From: JAKACA01 sp963735115
Lineage (GTDB): Bacteria; Actinomycetota; Acidimicrobiia; Acidimicrobiales; Bog-793
Direction: 5' to 3'
NCBI GenBank assembly: GCA_963735115.1
Contig: CAVTJR010000001.1
Span: forward strand, 1,302,001 to 1,366,000
DNA: 64,000 bases
Below are positions 45,313 to 54,622 of the stretch, one piece after another (the stretch's first letter is position 1; each line of letters opens with the position of its first letter). Below the pieces are notes generated by a model. The model was not told the DNA's origin, ran no database searches, and worked only from the letters and a program-made list of their open reading frames with translations. The position numbers and the translations under genes are program-made.

Positions 45313-46776
45313 ATGTCCACCGTCATGGCGGAGCCCCCCGTCCGCCAAGCACCTCCTCCCGATCAACCGTTGTCGCCGCGGAACAAGGAGAAAGCCCATG
45401 CCTTGGGGTTGACCTCGGCGACCGGGCTTGTAATCGGGAGCATCGTGGGGACCGGCGTGTTCACGATGCCCGCCGTGCTGGCCGGTGCCGGCACCATGGG
45501 GATCGCCGTCCTCGGCGTCATCGCCGTGGGCGCCCTGCTCCTCGGCGTGCTGTTCGGCCAGCTCACCAAACGCGTGCCCAATAGCGACGGCGGCCTGTAT
45601 GCCTACTCCCGCCACGAGTTCGGCGACTTCGCCGGCTATCTGGTCGGCTGGTGCTACTGGATCCAAGCCTGGGCCGGCAACGCCGCCATCGTCTCCTCCT
45701 GGGTGTTCTATGTCGACGCCCTCTTCAACCTCCACAATCCGAGCGGCATGGAGAACTGGGGCATCGCCCTTGTGGGCTTGTGGGTGCCTGCGGTCGTGAA
45801 CCTGGTCGGGGTCCGCCAGATGGCCTGGTTCCAGAACATCACCGTCGTGTTGAAGTTCCTGCCCCTGCTCTTCGTCGGCGTCGTCGGATGGTTCTTCGTC
45901 CAAAGCGCACACTTCGGGTCGTTCAACGCCTCGGGCGGCTCCCTCTACAGCGGTATCGGCATCGCGGCGGGTGTGGCCCTCTTCTCCTTCATCGGGGTGG
46001 AGGCAGCCGCCGTCACGGCCAAGCGCGTCAAGAACCCCCGCCGCAACGTCGGTCGCGCCTCAGTCATCGGCACCGCCGCCAGCGCCCTTCTGTACGTGCT
46101 GGTGACCGCCGCCGTGATGGGGCTCGTGGCCCATCACACGCTCGTGGGCACCGGATCGCCCTTCGTCAACGCCTTCCAGTCGATCTTCCCTCACAGCGCC
46201 TGGGCGGGGAGGTTCATTGCGGCAATCGCGGTCATCTCGGGCATCGGGGCCCTCAACGGCTGGACCCTCATCGTGACCGAGACGTCGCGCGCCGTCGCCC
46301 AGGACGACCTCTTTCCCCGGCCCTTCACCTGGGCCAACCGCAACGGGACAGCTTGGTTCGGCATCCTGGTCGGCACGGCGCTGCCGTCGCTCCTCATGCT
46401 GTGGAGCTACACCACCAAGGCAGGGCTGACGGTATTCACCTACCTGGTCGACCTCACCGTCGTCACCGTGGCGATCCCCTACTTCATGTCCGCCCTCGCC
46501 CAACTCACCTTCCTCGTCTCGCGCCGTCGGCGCGTGCAGGGATGGCTCTTGGCCCGCGACCTCGCCGTCGCCGGTACGAGCGTGCTGTTCTCCCTGTGGG
46601 TGACCTTCGCCTCCGGGTACCAGGTCGTCTACCAGGCCCTCGTCGTGATTCTGGTCGGGCTCGTCCTGTACGCCTTCTTGAACGCCCGCCGGCAGCGTAT
46701 GGGTGAGACCGCGGAGCCGGTGGACCTTCCCCCGCAGGAGCCCGCACCCGCGGTCGAGCTCTCCCAACAGGCTTGA
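45313..46776 (+). CDS. arcD: Basic amino-acid/polyamine permease, APC family (arginine-ornithine antiporter-like)
   Basis: A 487-residue transporter with about 12 membrane segments. LTSATGLVIGSIVGTGVFTMPAVLAGAG is the APC substrate loop and GLYAYSRHEFGDFAGYLVGWCYWIQAWAGN the TM3 consensus. GAAAGGAG sits just before ATG 45313. The direct downstream neighbours are arginine deiminase and ornithine carbamoyltransferase, so arginine/ornithine exchange is the likely job. The symbol is given by context; the family alone covers arginine, lysine and polyamine exchangers. Confidence 0.88.
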   Translation: MSTVMAEPPVRQAPPPDQPLSPRNKEKAHALGLTSATGLVIGSIVGTGVFTMPAVLAGAGTMGIAVLGVIAVGALLLGVLFGQLTKRVPNSDGGLYAYSRHEFGDFAGYLVGWCYWIQAWAGNAAIVSSWVFYVDALFNLHNPSGMENWGIALVGLWVPAVVNLVGVRQMAWFQNITVVLKFLPLLFVGVVGWFFVQSAHFGSFNASGGSLYSGIGIAAGVALFSFIGVEAAAVTAKRVKNPRRNVGRASVIGTAASALLYVLVTAAVMGLVAHHTLVGTGSPFVNAFQSIFPHSAWAGRFIAAIAVISGIGALNGWTLIVTETSRAVAQDDLFPRPFTWANRNGTAWFGILVGTALPSLLMLWSYTTKAGLTVFTYLVDLTVVTVAIPYFMSALAQLTFLVSRRRRVQGWLLARDLAVAGTSVLFSLWVTFASGYQVVYQALVVILVGLVLYAFLNARRQRMGETAEPVDLPPQEPAPAVELSQQA

Positions 46777-46822
46777 ACCGGCAGCAAGGAACGACAAGAG
46801 AGACACGACAGGAGGAAGCAGC

Positions 46823-48043
46823 GTGACGTTTCATGTCGACTCCGAGGTGGGCCAGCTCCGCCAGGTCATCCTCCATCGCCCGGGCCTGGAGTTGTCCCGC
46901 CTCACGCCGGAGAACATCGGCGAGCTGCTGTTCGATGACGTCCTCTGGGCGAAAAAAGCCAAGGAAGAGCACGACGGGTTCGCCGAGTCGCTCCGGGAGA
47001 AGGGCGTGCGGGTGCACTACTTCGCGCAGCTGCTGGCAGAGGTTCTGGAGATCAGCGCGGGCCGCGCCTTCGTGCTCGACCGCCTCTGCACGCCGGAGTT
47101 CCTCGGGCCGACGCTTGTTGCCCCGCTTCGCCTCCTTTTCGAGGACCTCGATGGCGAGACGCTGGCCACCTATCTCGTCGGGGGAGTTCTGAAAGGCGAC
47201 ATGCACCCGACGGGCGGCCGGAGCAGCCTCAAATGGGAGACGCTGCGCGCTGACGACTTTCTCCTGGCGCCGCTGCCGAACCACCTCTTCCAGCGAGACA
47301 ACTCCTGTTGGATATATGGCGGAGTGTCCATCAATCCGATGGCAAAGCCGGCCCGTCAGCGCGAGACGCTCCACAGTCGGGCGATCTATCGCTTCCATCC
47401 GCTCTTCGCCAACGCCGACTTCATCACCTACTACGGAGACGACGACCTGAACCACCTTCCGGCATCGGTCGAAGGTGGTGACGTGCATGTGATCGGCAAC
47501 GGCACGGTGATGATCGGCATGGGCGAGCGCACCTCCCCGATGGGGGCGGAGATCCTCACGCAGCAACTGTTCGCCTCCGGCCAGGCCCAGACGGTCATTG
47601 CCGTCGAACTGCCGAAGTCGCACTCGATGATGCACCTCGACACGGCCATGACGATGATCGACCGCGCAACGTTCGTCTTGTACCCGTACTTCGACCGCCA
47701 CCTCCGTTCCTGGACGATCACTCCGGCGGAGGAGGGCGGCTTCGGCGTCAAACAGAACCACAACCTTTGGGAGACCTTGGCGGAAGTCTTCGGCGTCGAA
47801 CAAGTGACGGTGCTGATCACGGACGAGGACATCCGGGCGGCGGAGCGCGAGCAATGGGACGACGGGACGAACTACCTCGCGGTTGCCCCTGGGGTCGTGT
47901 TCGGCTACGACCGCAACGTCACCACGAACACGATGCTGAGAAAGCGCGGCATCGAGGTCGTGAGCGTCGAGGGCGGCGAGCTCGGGCGCGGGCGCGGGGG
48001 CCCGCGGTGCATGGCCTGCCCGATCGAGCGCGACTCCGCCTAG
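46823..48043 (+). CDS. arcA: Arginine deiminase
   Basis: Hydrolyses L-arginine to citrulline and ammonia in the cytosol. The 406-residue protein has the family blocks LFQRDNSCWIYGGVSINPMAKPAR, EGGDVHVIG (substrate Asp/Glu), HLDTAMTMID with the catalytic His, and the nucleophile Cys in GGPRCMACPIERD at the C-terminus. GTG 46823 follows AGGAGGAAG; a longer frame begins inside the permease gene and is not used. It sits 46 bp after the permease and 14 bp before arcB. The set forms the first two steps of the arginine deiminase pathway. Confidence 0.95.
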   Translation: MTFHVDSEVGQLRQVILHRPGLELSRLTPENIGELLFDDVLWAKKAKEEHDGFAESLREKGVRVHYFAQLLAEVLEISAGRAFVLDRLCTPEFLGPTLVAPLRLLFEDLDGETLATYLVGGVLKGDMHPTGGRSSLKWETLRADDFLLAPLPNHLFQRDNSCWIYGGVSINPMAKPARQRETLHSRAIYRFHPLFANADFITYYGDDDLNHLPASVEGGDVHVIGNGTVMIGMGERTSPMGAEILTQQLFASGQAQTVIAVELPKSHSMMHLDTAMTMIDRATFVLYPYFDRHLRSWTITPAEEGGFGVKQNHNLWETLAEVFGVEQVTVLITDEDIRAAEREQWDDGTNYLAVAPGVVFGYDRNVTTNTMLRKRGIEVVSVEGGELGRGRGGPRCMACPIERDSA

Positions 48044-48057
48044 AGGAAGGACGAAAC

Positions 48058-49059
48058 ATGACAATCGACCTTCGTGGTCGCAGCTTCTTGAAGGAGGTCG
48101 ACTTCAGCAAGGAGGAGTTCACCTACCTGATCGACCTTGCGGCCCAGCTCCGCCACGACAAGCGCACCGGGACCGAGGTGCAAAAGCTCGTAGGTCGCAA
48201 CATCGCCCTCATCTTCGAGAAGTCATCGACGCGCACACGCTCGGCTTTCGAGGTGGGCGCCCACGATCAAGGAGCCCACGTCACCTACCTCGGGCCTGGC
48301 GAGTCGCAATTGGGCCACAAGGAGACGATCAAAGACACGGCTCGCGTCCTCGGGCGCATGTTCGACGGCATCGAATACCGAGGAGCTGCCCATGAGAACG
48401 TCGAGATCCTCGCCCGCTACGCCGGCGTGCCGGTCTGGAACGGACTCACCGACGAGTGGCACCCGACCCAGATGCTCGCCGACGTGCTGACGATGCGCGA
48501 TCACTCCACGCGACCGTTCGAAGAGATCGCCTACTGCTATCTCGGCGACGCCCGCAACAACACGGCGAACTCGTTGCTCGTCACCGGCGCCCTCCTCGGA
48601 GCTGACGTCCGCCTGGCGGCTCCCGAGGAGCTGTTGCCATCGGCGGAGGTCCGTGAGATCGCCCAGCGGGTGGCGTCGACCTCGGGCGCGCGAGTGATGG
48701 TCACGGCCGACCGCGCCGAGGCGGTGGCGGGGGTCGACTTCCTCTACACCGACGTCTGGCTCTCGATGGGCGAACCGGAGGAGCGGTGGGGCGAGCGCAT
48801 CGATCAGCTGCTCCCCTACCAGGTGAACGCCGCCCTCTTGAGGGCCACCGGCAATCCCGCCGTCAAATTCCTCCATTGCCTTCCCGCCCTGCACAACCGA
48901 GAGACCGAGGTCGGCGAAACGATCTTCGAGAAATGGGGACTCGACGCCCTGGAGGTCACCGACGAGGTCTTCGAGTCGGATGCGTCGATCGTGTTCGATC
49001 AGGCCGAGAACCGACTCCACACGATCAAAGCGGCCATGATCGCCACCCTCGTGGGCTGA
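48058..49059 (+). CDS. arcB: Ornithine carbamoyltransferase (catabolic)
   Basis: Converts citrulline and phosphate to ornithine and carbamoyl phosphate. The 333-residue protein starts MTIDLRGRSFLKEVDF, and GAGGAAGG precedes the ATG. SSTRTR near residues 55-60 binds carbamoyl phosphate, HPTQMLAD near 135 is the second phosphate site and FLHCLPA near 273 supplies the catalytic Cys. Position after arcA and the permease supports the catabolic direction. No carbamate kinase (arcC) is present here; the next gene is an unrelated aldo/keto reductase, so the ATP-yielding step must be elsewhere. Confidence 0.95.
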   Translation: MTIDLRGRSFLKEVDFSKEEFTYLIDLAAQLRHDKRTGTEVQKLVGRNIALIFEKSSTRTRSAFEVGAHDQGAHVTYLGPGESQLGHKETIKDTARVLGRMFDGIEYRGAAHENVEILARYAGVPVWNGLTDEWHPTQMLADVLTMRDHSTRPFEEIAYCYLGDARNNTANSLLVTGALLGADVRLAAPEELLPSAEVREIAQRVASTSGARVMVTADRAEAVAGVDFLYTDVWLSMGEPEERWGERIDQLLPYQVNAALLRATGNPAVKFLHCLPALHNRETEVGETIFEKWGLDALEVTDEVFESDASIVFDQAENRLHTIKAAMIATLVG

Positions 49060-49110
49060 CACGCCAATCGGCGCCGTCGAGGGCAGGACAAGCTCCTGAC
49101 CTGGGATACC

Positions 49111-50070
49111 GTGTCGGTCATGGAGCAGCGCCGGCTTGGCCGCACCGGGCTGTTCGTATCGCGGCTGGCTCTGGGCACCTGGACGTGGGGCCAGGAAACC
49201 GACGACGAGGACGCAGCCGGACAGCTGAAGACGTTCCTCGACGCCGGCGGCACCCTTGTCGACACGGCCGATGTCTATGCAGGCGGGGGGAGCGAGCGGA
49301 TGCTCGGCCGGTTGCTACGCGGCCTCCCCCGCGACGACGTCGTCGTGGCGACGAAGGCGGCCGGCCGGCCGGAGCCGTCCGCCCGCGAGCTGGACGCCTC
49401 CCGACGACACCTGCTGATCGCGCTGGACGAGTCGCTGCGTCGGCTCGGCCTCGATCACGTCGACTTGTGGCAGCTGCACGCGTGGGACAGCGACACCCCG
49501 CTCGAGGAGAGCCTGGCCGTGCTGGACACTGCCGTGGCGAGTGGGCGAAGCCGCTACGTCGGCATCTCCAACTATGCCGGCTGGCAAACTGCAACCGCGG
49601 CCACCTGGCAGCGTGCCTGGCCCTCTCGCACGCCGCTTGCCTCCACCCAGATCGAGTATTCGCTGCTCGCCCGCACGGTCGAGAGCGAGGTGCTTCCGGC
49701 GGCCGCCAACGCCGGGCTGGGCGTGCTCGCCTGGTCGCCGCTCGGGCGGGGAGTGCTCACCGGCAAATACCGCGCCGGCACGCCGGCGGACTCGCGGGCG
49801 GCCTCTCCGAATCGGGCGTCGTTCGTGCAGCCGTATCTCGACGAGCGCTGCGCCCGCATCACCGGCGCCGTCGCCGCCGCCGCCGACGAGCTCGGGGTGC
49901 CGCCGGCGGCGGTGGCGCTGGCGTGGGTGCGGGACCGGCCGGGTGTGGTGGCGCCGATCATCGGTGCCCGGACGCTTGCCCAGCTCACCGGCTCGCTCGA
50001 ATCCGAGCGGCTGACCTTGCCGGAGGAGATCCGCGCCGCCCTCGACGACGTGTCAACGCCGGCGAGTTGA
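49111..50070 (+). CDS. Aldo/keto reductase
   Basis: A 319-residue NADPH-dependent oxidoreductase of the TIM-barrel AKR superfamily. The catalytic tetrad is visible as Asp and Tyr in GTLVDTADVYAGGGSE, Lys in VVVATKAAGRP and His in HVDLWQLHAWD. The C-terminal cofactor loop is VVAPIIGARTLAQLTGSL. GTG 49111 and ATG 49120 are both possible starts. It follows arcB by 51 bp and could be read through from that operon, but no functional link is known. It converges with the DHA2 exporter. Substrate unknown. Confidence 0.9.
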   Translation: MSVMEQRRLGRTGLFVSRLALGTWTWGQETDDEDAAGQLKTFLDAGGTLVDTADVYAGGGSERMLGRLLRGLPRDDVVVATKAAGRPEPSARELDASRRHLLIALDESLRRLGLDHVDLWQLHAWDSDTPLEESLAVLDTAVASGRSRYVGISNYAGWQTATAATWQRAWPSRTPLASTQIEYSLLARTVESEVLPAAANAGLGVLAWSPLGRGVLTGKYRAGTPADSRAASPNRASFVQPYLDERCARITGAVAAAADELGVPPAAVALAWVRDRPGVVAPIIGARTLAQLTGSLESERLTLPEEIRAALDDVSTPAS

Positions 50071-50118
50071 GCCTCGGTGCAGACCCACAGGCGATGCCGC
50101 ATCGTCCCGCTCATAGAC

Positions 50119-51678
50119 TCAGGGGGCGACAACCGCCGTCGACACGAGTCTGGATCCCTCTCCACTCGGTCCGGTCACCGGTCCCGAGCGGGCGCGCATC
50201 GCAGAGAGAATGGCGGCGACCACCATGAGCGACGTCGACGAGTAGAAGGCTGCGTGGATGCCGTAGGTAAACGCCGACGCGGTGGAGTGTGAAAGGTTGC
50301 TCGTGCCCACGAAGATGGCGAAGGCTTCGCGTTTGGTGATTGTGGCAGATGCGACGAGGATGGCGAGGGCGAACGAGAAAACCATTCCCACGTTGGCAAA
50401 CGTCCGCAACAGTCCTGAGGCGATTCCGAACTCATCGCCGGGCGCCGCTTTCATGACGGCGGAGTTGTTCGACGGAAAGAAGCAACCGCCTCCCAGTGCC
50501 CCGACCATGTACGCGACGACCACGACCCAGAGCGGCGTGCTGAGCCCGAGCTGGGCGTAGGCGAGGAGCGCGAGAACCTGGATCCCGAGACCGACCGTGG
50601 CAGGCGCCACGGCTCCTCGCCTGTCGGCGAACCGGCCGGCGAACGGCCCGACGAACCCGCCGAGAACATAACCCGGGACAAGAAGCAACGAAGCGTGGAT
50701 CGGGCTGAGATCGCGAGCGCCCTGCAGGTACATGAGGAGCAGGAACAGTACGGCGAAGTTCGCAAGGCTCTGGAACATCGCCGCGAGCAGGGACGGTGTC
50801 ATGGTGGGCACCCGGAACAGCTGGAGGTCGAGCATCGGCTCGGGCGTGGAACGTTCGATCAGCCAGAACACGCACAGTGTGAGCAGGCCACCCGCGAGTA
50901 GTCCGATGATCATCGGGTCCAATGCCTCGGAGGTGAGCTTGATCATGGCCCACAGAAGCCCGAAGAGCCCGAGTCCGAGGGTGACCATGCCCCACCAGTC
51001 CAGCTGCCGCCGCTGGCGCCGTCCCGAATCGTGGAGGACCCGGTTGGCGAGCAGCACCGCGGCGATCCCAATGGGCAGGTTGATCCAAAAGATCCACCGC
51101 CACGAGACGTAGGTAACGATGACGCCGCCCAGAACGACTCCGAGCACGGCCCCGGTGTTGAATCCGATGGCGTTGAACCCATAGGCGCGGCCGCGCTGCT
51201 CCTTCGGGAACGTGTCGGCGATCACTGCGCCGGAATTGGCACTGATGAGGGCGCCGCCAACGCCTTGGGCGAGCCGGAAGACGATGAGCGAGAGCTCGTT
51301 CCACGACAGCGCGCACGCGAGTGAGCCGATGATGAAGATGAGGAAACCTGCCTCGTACATCCGCACCCGGCCGAACATGTCTCCGAGGCGCCCAACCTGC
51401 GTCGACAAGAGGGTGATGACGAGGAGATAGCCAACGACGACCCAGATGACCGAAGCCAAGCCAATGTGAAGCGAGCGCTGAATCTCTGGCAGTGCCAGGA
51501 CGACGATCGTGGTGTCGATGGCAGTGATAAGGACACCAATCACCACGACAAGCAGGGCGAGGTTCTGGTGCGCTGGTTGGGCCGCGGCGACGGTCGAGCT
51601 TGGCAAGTCGCCCTGTCCGGCCATGGGAACGCCGCCGCCATCAACGGCTCGAGCCCGATGTCGAGGACCAGCTGACAT
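50119..51678 (-). CDS. MFS efflux transporter, DHA2 (EmrB/QacA) family
   Basis: A 519-residue exporter with about 14 hydrophobic segments. TAIDTTIVVLALPEIQRSL opens TM1 in the DHA2 manner, GRLGDMFGRVRMYEAG is motif A and NTGAVLGVVLGGVIV is motif C. ATG 51678 has AGGA five bases upstream and lies 12 bp after the stop of the HtrA-like protease gene, so the two share a transcript. It is a second DHA2 exporter, without a dedicated TetR. Substrate unknown. Confidence 0.9.
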   Translation of the reverse strand: MSAGPRHRARAVDGGGVPMAGQGDLPSSTVAAAQPAHQNLALLVVVIGVLITAIDTTIVVLALPEIQRSLHIGLASVIWVVVGYLLVITLLSTQVGRLGDMFGRVRMYEAGFLIFIIGSLACALSWNELSLIVFRLAQGVGGALISANSGAVIADTFPKEQRGRAYGFNAIGFNTGAVLGVVLGGVIVTYVSWRWIFWINLPIGIAAVLLANRVLHDSGRRQRRQLDWWGMVTLGLGLFGLLWAMIKLTSEALDPMIIGLLAGGLLTLCVFWLIERSTPEPMLDLQLFRVPTMTPSLLAAMFQSLANFAVLFLLLMYLQGARDLSPIHASLLLVPGYVLGGFVGPFAGRFADRRGAVAPATVGLGIQVLALLAYAQLGLSTPLWVVVVAYMVGALGGGCFFPSNNSAVMKAAPGDEFGIASGLLRTFANVGMVFSFALAILVASATITKREAFAIFVGTSNLSHSTASAFTYGIHAAFYSSTSLMVVAAILSAMRARSGPVTGPSGEGSRLVSTAVVAP

Positions 51679-51690
51679 CAGTCCTGCCCC

Positions 51691-52896
51691 TCAGCCGGCG
51701 GGTCCCGTACCGAGTACCGCCGATGCGGTGCGGGAACCGCCCGACACGTCCGTCCATTCGAGGCGAACCGTGTCGCCAGGCTGGTGCGTCTGCAACATGG
51801 TCGTGAGTTGTGAGACGGTGCTGACGCCCTCGCCGTTCAACGACACGATCACATCACCTGCCGCCAGTCCCACACGCTGGGCAACCGTGCCCATCATCAC
51901 TCCAACAACGACCACCGCCGTTACGACCTTCCCGCCGGGCCTGGAACCTTCGAAGTAGGTAGCCACCGCCACGCCGAGGAAGGCGGTGCGCCCGATGTGC
52001 ACGGTTGCCGAAGCGTCACCGTCACGGATCTGCTGAGCAACCAGTACAGCCGCATTGATGGGAATCGCGTAGCCCTGAGTGGTTCCTTCGCTGAAGGAGT
52101 AGGAATTCGATGCTGCCGTATCCATCCCGATGACTTTGCCAGCAGCGTTCACGAGCGGTCCGCCTGAGTCACCGGCTTGGATGGGACTGTCGGTCTCGAT
52201 GAGCCCGGTCAGTTGCTCGTACGTACGGGTGGCGTCATTCACAGCAGTGATCGACTGCCGAAGCGCGGTCACGCGCCCGCTCGCGAAGCTCGGTGTGCCT
52301 CCGCTGCCGCCGGCGTTGCCGATGGCCACGACCTGGTCACCGTCCCGCACAACCGACGAGTTGCCAATCGATACAGCGGCCAAGCCGCGCGCTCCCTCTA
52401 GCTGCAGCACGGCCGTGTCACTCGTGTAGTCGTAGCCCACGACCCTGACTGAATACGTCTTGTGGTTGCCGATGTCGGTCGCCCGAATGGAGGTGGCACC
52501 GTCGATGACGTGGTTGTTCGTGAGAACGACACCCGACGAGCTGAGCACCATGCCCGTCGCGGCGGCCAGAATGCCTTCATCGCCGTCGGTGATGTTCAGG
52601 TCGACCAAAGCGCGATCGACTCGGGAGGCGATGGCGGAAGCGTTCAGCGCGCCGCTCAATGGGGGTTTGACGGACGGGCTCGGACTCCCGGATCGCAATG
52701 CGTAGCCGACACCGATACCGACAACGAGGGCCAACACGACGACGCCGGTGAGTACGGCTGTGAGGAGGTGTCGGGGCGTCGGCCGCACGGGCGGGCGTGC
52801 CATCCAGGCCACCTCCGGCTCTGCTGGCGCAGGCGGTCCAACGTGGCCATTTTCGACTGGTCCGTCCTGCGACCGATCATCCAGGCCCTGTCTCAT
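51691..52896 (-). CDS. HtrA/DegP-like S1C serine protease with PDZ domain
   Basis: Membrane-anchored, extracytoplasmic quality-control protease. A basic N-terminal region is followed by one membrane segment near residues 45-65 (LTAVLTGVVVLALVVGIGVGY). The trypsin-like domain has His in TNNHVIDG (about 128), Asp in DYTSDTAVLQL (about 161) and Ser in QAGDSGGPLV (about 242). A PDZ domain with AAGDVIVSLNGEGV follows. ATG 52896 is taken; a GTG at 52923 without a ribosome site is the alternative. Its co-transcribed partner is the DHA2 exporter, 12 bp downstream. Confidence 0.92.
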   Translation of the reverse strand: MRQGLDDRSQDGPVENGHVGPPAPAEPEVAWMARPPVRPTPRHLLTAVLTGVVVLALVVGIGVGYALRSGSPSPSVKPPLSGALNASAIASRVDRALVDLNITDGDEGILAAATGMVLSSSGVVLTNNHVIDGATSIRATDIGNHKTYSVRVVGYDYTSDTAVLQLEGARGLAAVSIGNSSVVRDGDQVVAIGNAGGSGGTPSFASGRVTALRQSITAVNDATRTYEQLTGLIETDSPIQAGDSGGPLVNAAGKVIGMDTAASNSYSFSEGTTQGYAIPINAAVLVAQQIRDGDASATVHIGRTAFLGVAVATYFEGSRPGGKVVTAVVVVGVMMGTVAQRVGLAAGDVIVSLNGEGVSTVSQLTTMLQTHQPGDTVRLEWTDVSGGSRTASAVLGTGPAG

Positions 52897-53059
52897 AGCC
52901 AACCCCCGACTGCCCAAAGTCACGGTATGACAGCAACGACGCAGCTACCAGAGCCGAAGGTCCACACTTGAGGCTCGCGGGGTTGCTGAACGTAGCTCTA
53001 CTCGTTCTTTCCGACGGGGCAAGGGAGAGCGTCGACGGACCCAGAGGACGTCTGTCTCC

Positions 53060-54448
53060 TTATTCGATGTTGACGAGAGTGCCGATCGGGTCCTCCGTAA
53101 ACACGACGGCTGCTGCCGCGAACGGCAACTCCACACAGCCGAGGCTCTGAGGAAAGCCATATGACGCTCGCAGGAAACCGTGCACGGCGTCGCCCCCGTT
53201 GAAATAGGCGACGTCGGGGATCCCGGGGTCGCTGTAGTAGCTGCCGTCCGGGTTGTAGCCGCTCATCGTGGTCGAGAGGTAGCGGGCGTATACAGGAAAG
53301 GTGCCAGGCTGCGTCGGGGCCTCGGGAATGCCGGTGTTCACCGGCGTCCGGAAGATGACGCGGCCGTTTCGCCAGACACTCAGGGTCTCGGGAAGAGCCA
53401 TCGAGACCTCGAGGTAGTCATACGGACCCTTGGTGAGGCGCCGGTGGGCGACCGCCCTGAACATGTCCGCCCAGAAGGCGGCGGTGAGAACGGCGTTGTC
53501 GGCGAGTCCATGATCGGACTCGAAGGCCATGACGGCCCCCTGCACGAGCACGGTGTCTACTCCGGGCCGCCAGAGCGACGCCAGGGCGGCGGGCGTGTGT
53601 CGGTAGCGCCACAACCAGCTGCCCGGCTGCGGAACGCGTGCGACGTCGGCGGGATACGTCGCCTCGCCGTCGATTGCGGACCTAGGCCTCCGTCGCCTGC
53701 GGGCCACCGTCGACGATCCAAGCGACCGGGGAACACCCGGGAGGTCGGTGCCCACAAGAGAGTCCGACGGGTGATCGGAGGCAACGGGGGGGAGATCGAA
53801 CCGGACGGGCAGGTAGTTGAGCTCAGCCAGGAGCTGTTGGAGCCGCAGGACGGACACGCCGGCAACCGTGAATGACTCCGAATATCGGCTCGCCAACGAC
53901 TGACCGAGGATGCCTTTCGGTCCCAACCGTCCCGCCGGGACGGTGAGAACGAGCTTCGAGAGCGGAATGAAGAATCCGCTCGGACGGAATACGAGCGTCC
54001 TCGACCCTTCCAACGTCCATTTACCAGGAACGTTCGGGGACAGTCTGGGATCGGCTGTGTCGGCCGCAAGCGGAACCGAGAACTGGACGCTGATATCGCT
54101 CGAAAACCCAACAGCCATGGCGCCCGGCTTCGGCCGCACGGCCAATACCTTCAGCCGTGCCGGTGGCAGGGTGGTGCTGGGCACTGTCGTCGGCAAGGTC
54201 GTGGACGTGGTGCCTGAACTGGCTGCCGCCAGGGCGCCCACGTTGAACGCCCCACGAGCGTCGAGGGTGGTTATGGCTCCTCCGCTGACGACGAGCAGGA
54301 CAGCGACGCCCGCCAGCAAGCGTCGCCAGGGGCGGCTCGTCTCGGGGCGAAGGTGAGCCGGCCGGCCGCGCCTCAGAGGCGCGAGCGCGGCCGCGTGGCA
54401 TCGAATTCTGGCGGCCTTCACGAATTCGCTTAGCGCATCACGACGCAT
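53060..54448 (-). CDS. L,D-transpeptidase (YkuD domain), secreted/membrane-anchored
   Basis: Makes 3-3 cross-links in peptidoglycan. A basic N-terminus and one hydrophobic segment near residues 43-62 act as a signal anchor. A Thr/Ser/Pro-rich linker (SSGTTSTTLPTTVPSTTLPP) reaches a beta-rich Ig-like region. Then a helical putative peptidoglycan-binding part contains VSVLRLQQLLAELNYLPV. The catalytic YkuD domain at the C-terminus has HGFLRASYGFPQSLGCVELP, with nucleophile Cys near 438. The linker style is common in Acidimicrobiia. ATG 54448; upstream is an intergenic region without a clear regulator. Confidence 0.9.
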   Translation of the reverse strand: MRRDALSEFVKAARIRCHAAALAPLRRGRPAHLRPETSRPWRRLLAGVAVLLVVSGGAITTLDARGAFNVGALAAASSGTTSTTLPTTVPSTTLPPARLKVLAVRPKPGAMAVGFSSDISVQFSVPLAADTADPRLSPNVPGKWTLEGSRTLVFRPSGFFIPLSKLVLTVPAGRLGPKGILGQSLASRYSESFTVAGVSVLRLQQLLAELNYLPVRFDLPPVASDHPSDSLVGTDLPGVPRSLGSSTVARRRRRPRSAIDGEATYPADVARVPQPGSWLWRYRHTPAALASLWRPGVDTVLVQGAVMAFESDHGLADNAVLTAAFWADMFRAVAHRRLTKGPYDYLEVSMALPETLSVWRNGRVIFRTPVNTGIPEAPTQPGTFPVYARYLSTTMSGYNPDGSYYSDPGIPDVAYFNGGDAVHGFLRASYGFPQSLGCVELPFAAAAVVFTEDPIGTLVNIE

Positions 54449-54610
54449 GCGTTGCCTCGATCAAGCAAGCTCTGGTGTTGGAAGGATAAGACGCTCATTC
54501 CGGGTTGCGCGCGCGCCCGGGCGCCTATCAGATCACGTCGCAAGCCGACGCCGCACGGGCGGACCGGAGCAGTACCGTCCATGGGGTTTCGATGAACCGT
54601 CAAGACCGTT

Positions 54611-54616
54611 GAGGAG
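54611..54616 (+). promoter_or_regulatory. Shine-Dalgarno supporting GTG 54623
   Basis: GAGGAG lies six bases before GTG 54623. The frame that begins there breaks after four codons, while the true membrane-protein frame continues one base out of phase, so this site supports a frameshift rather than a later start. Confidence 0.55.
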
Positions 54617-54622
54617 CATCTC

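Noticed and set aside
46505..48064. Minus-strand open frame opposite arcA
   Set aside because: Overlaps arginine deiminase fully and resembles no protein.
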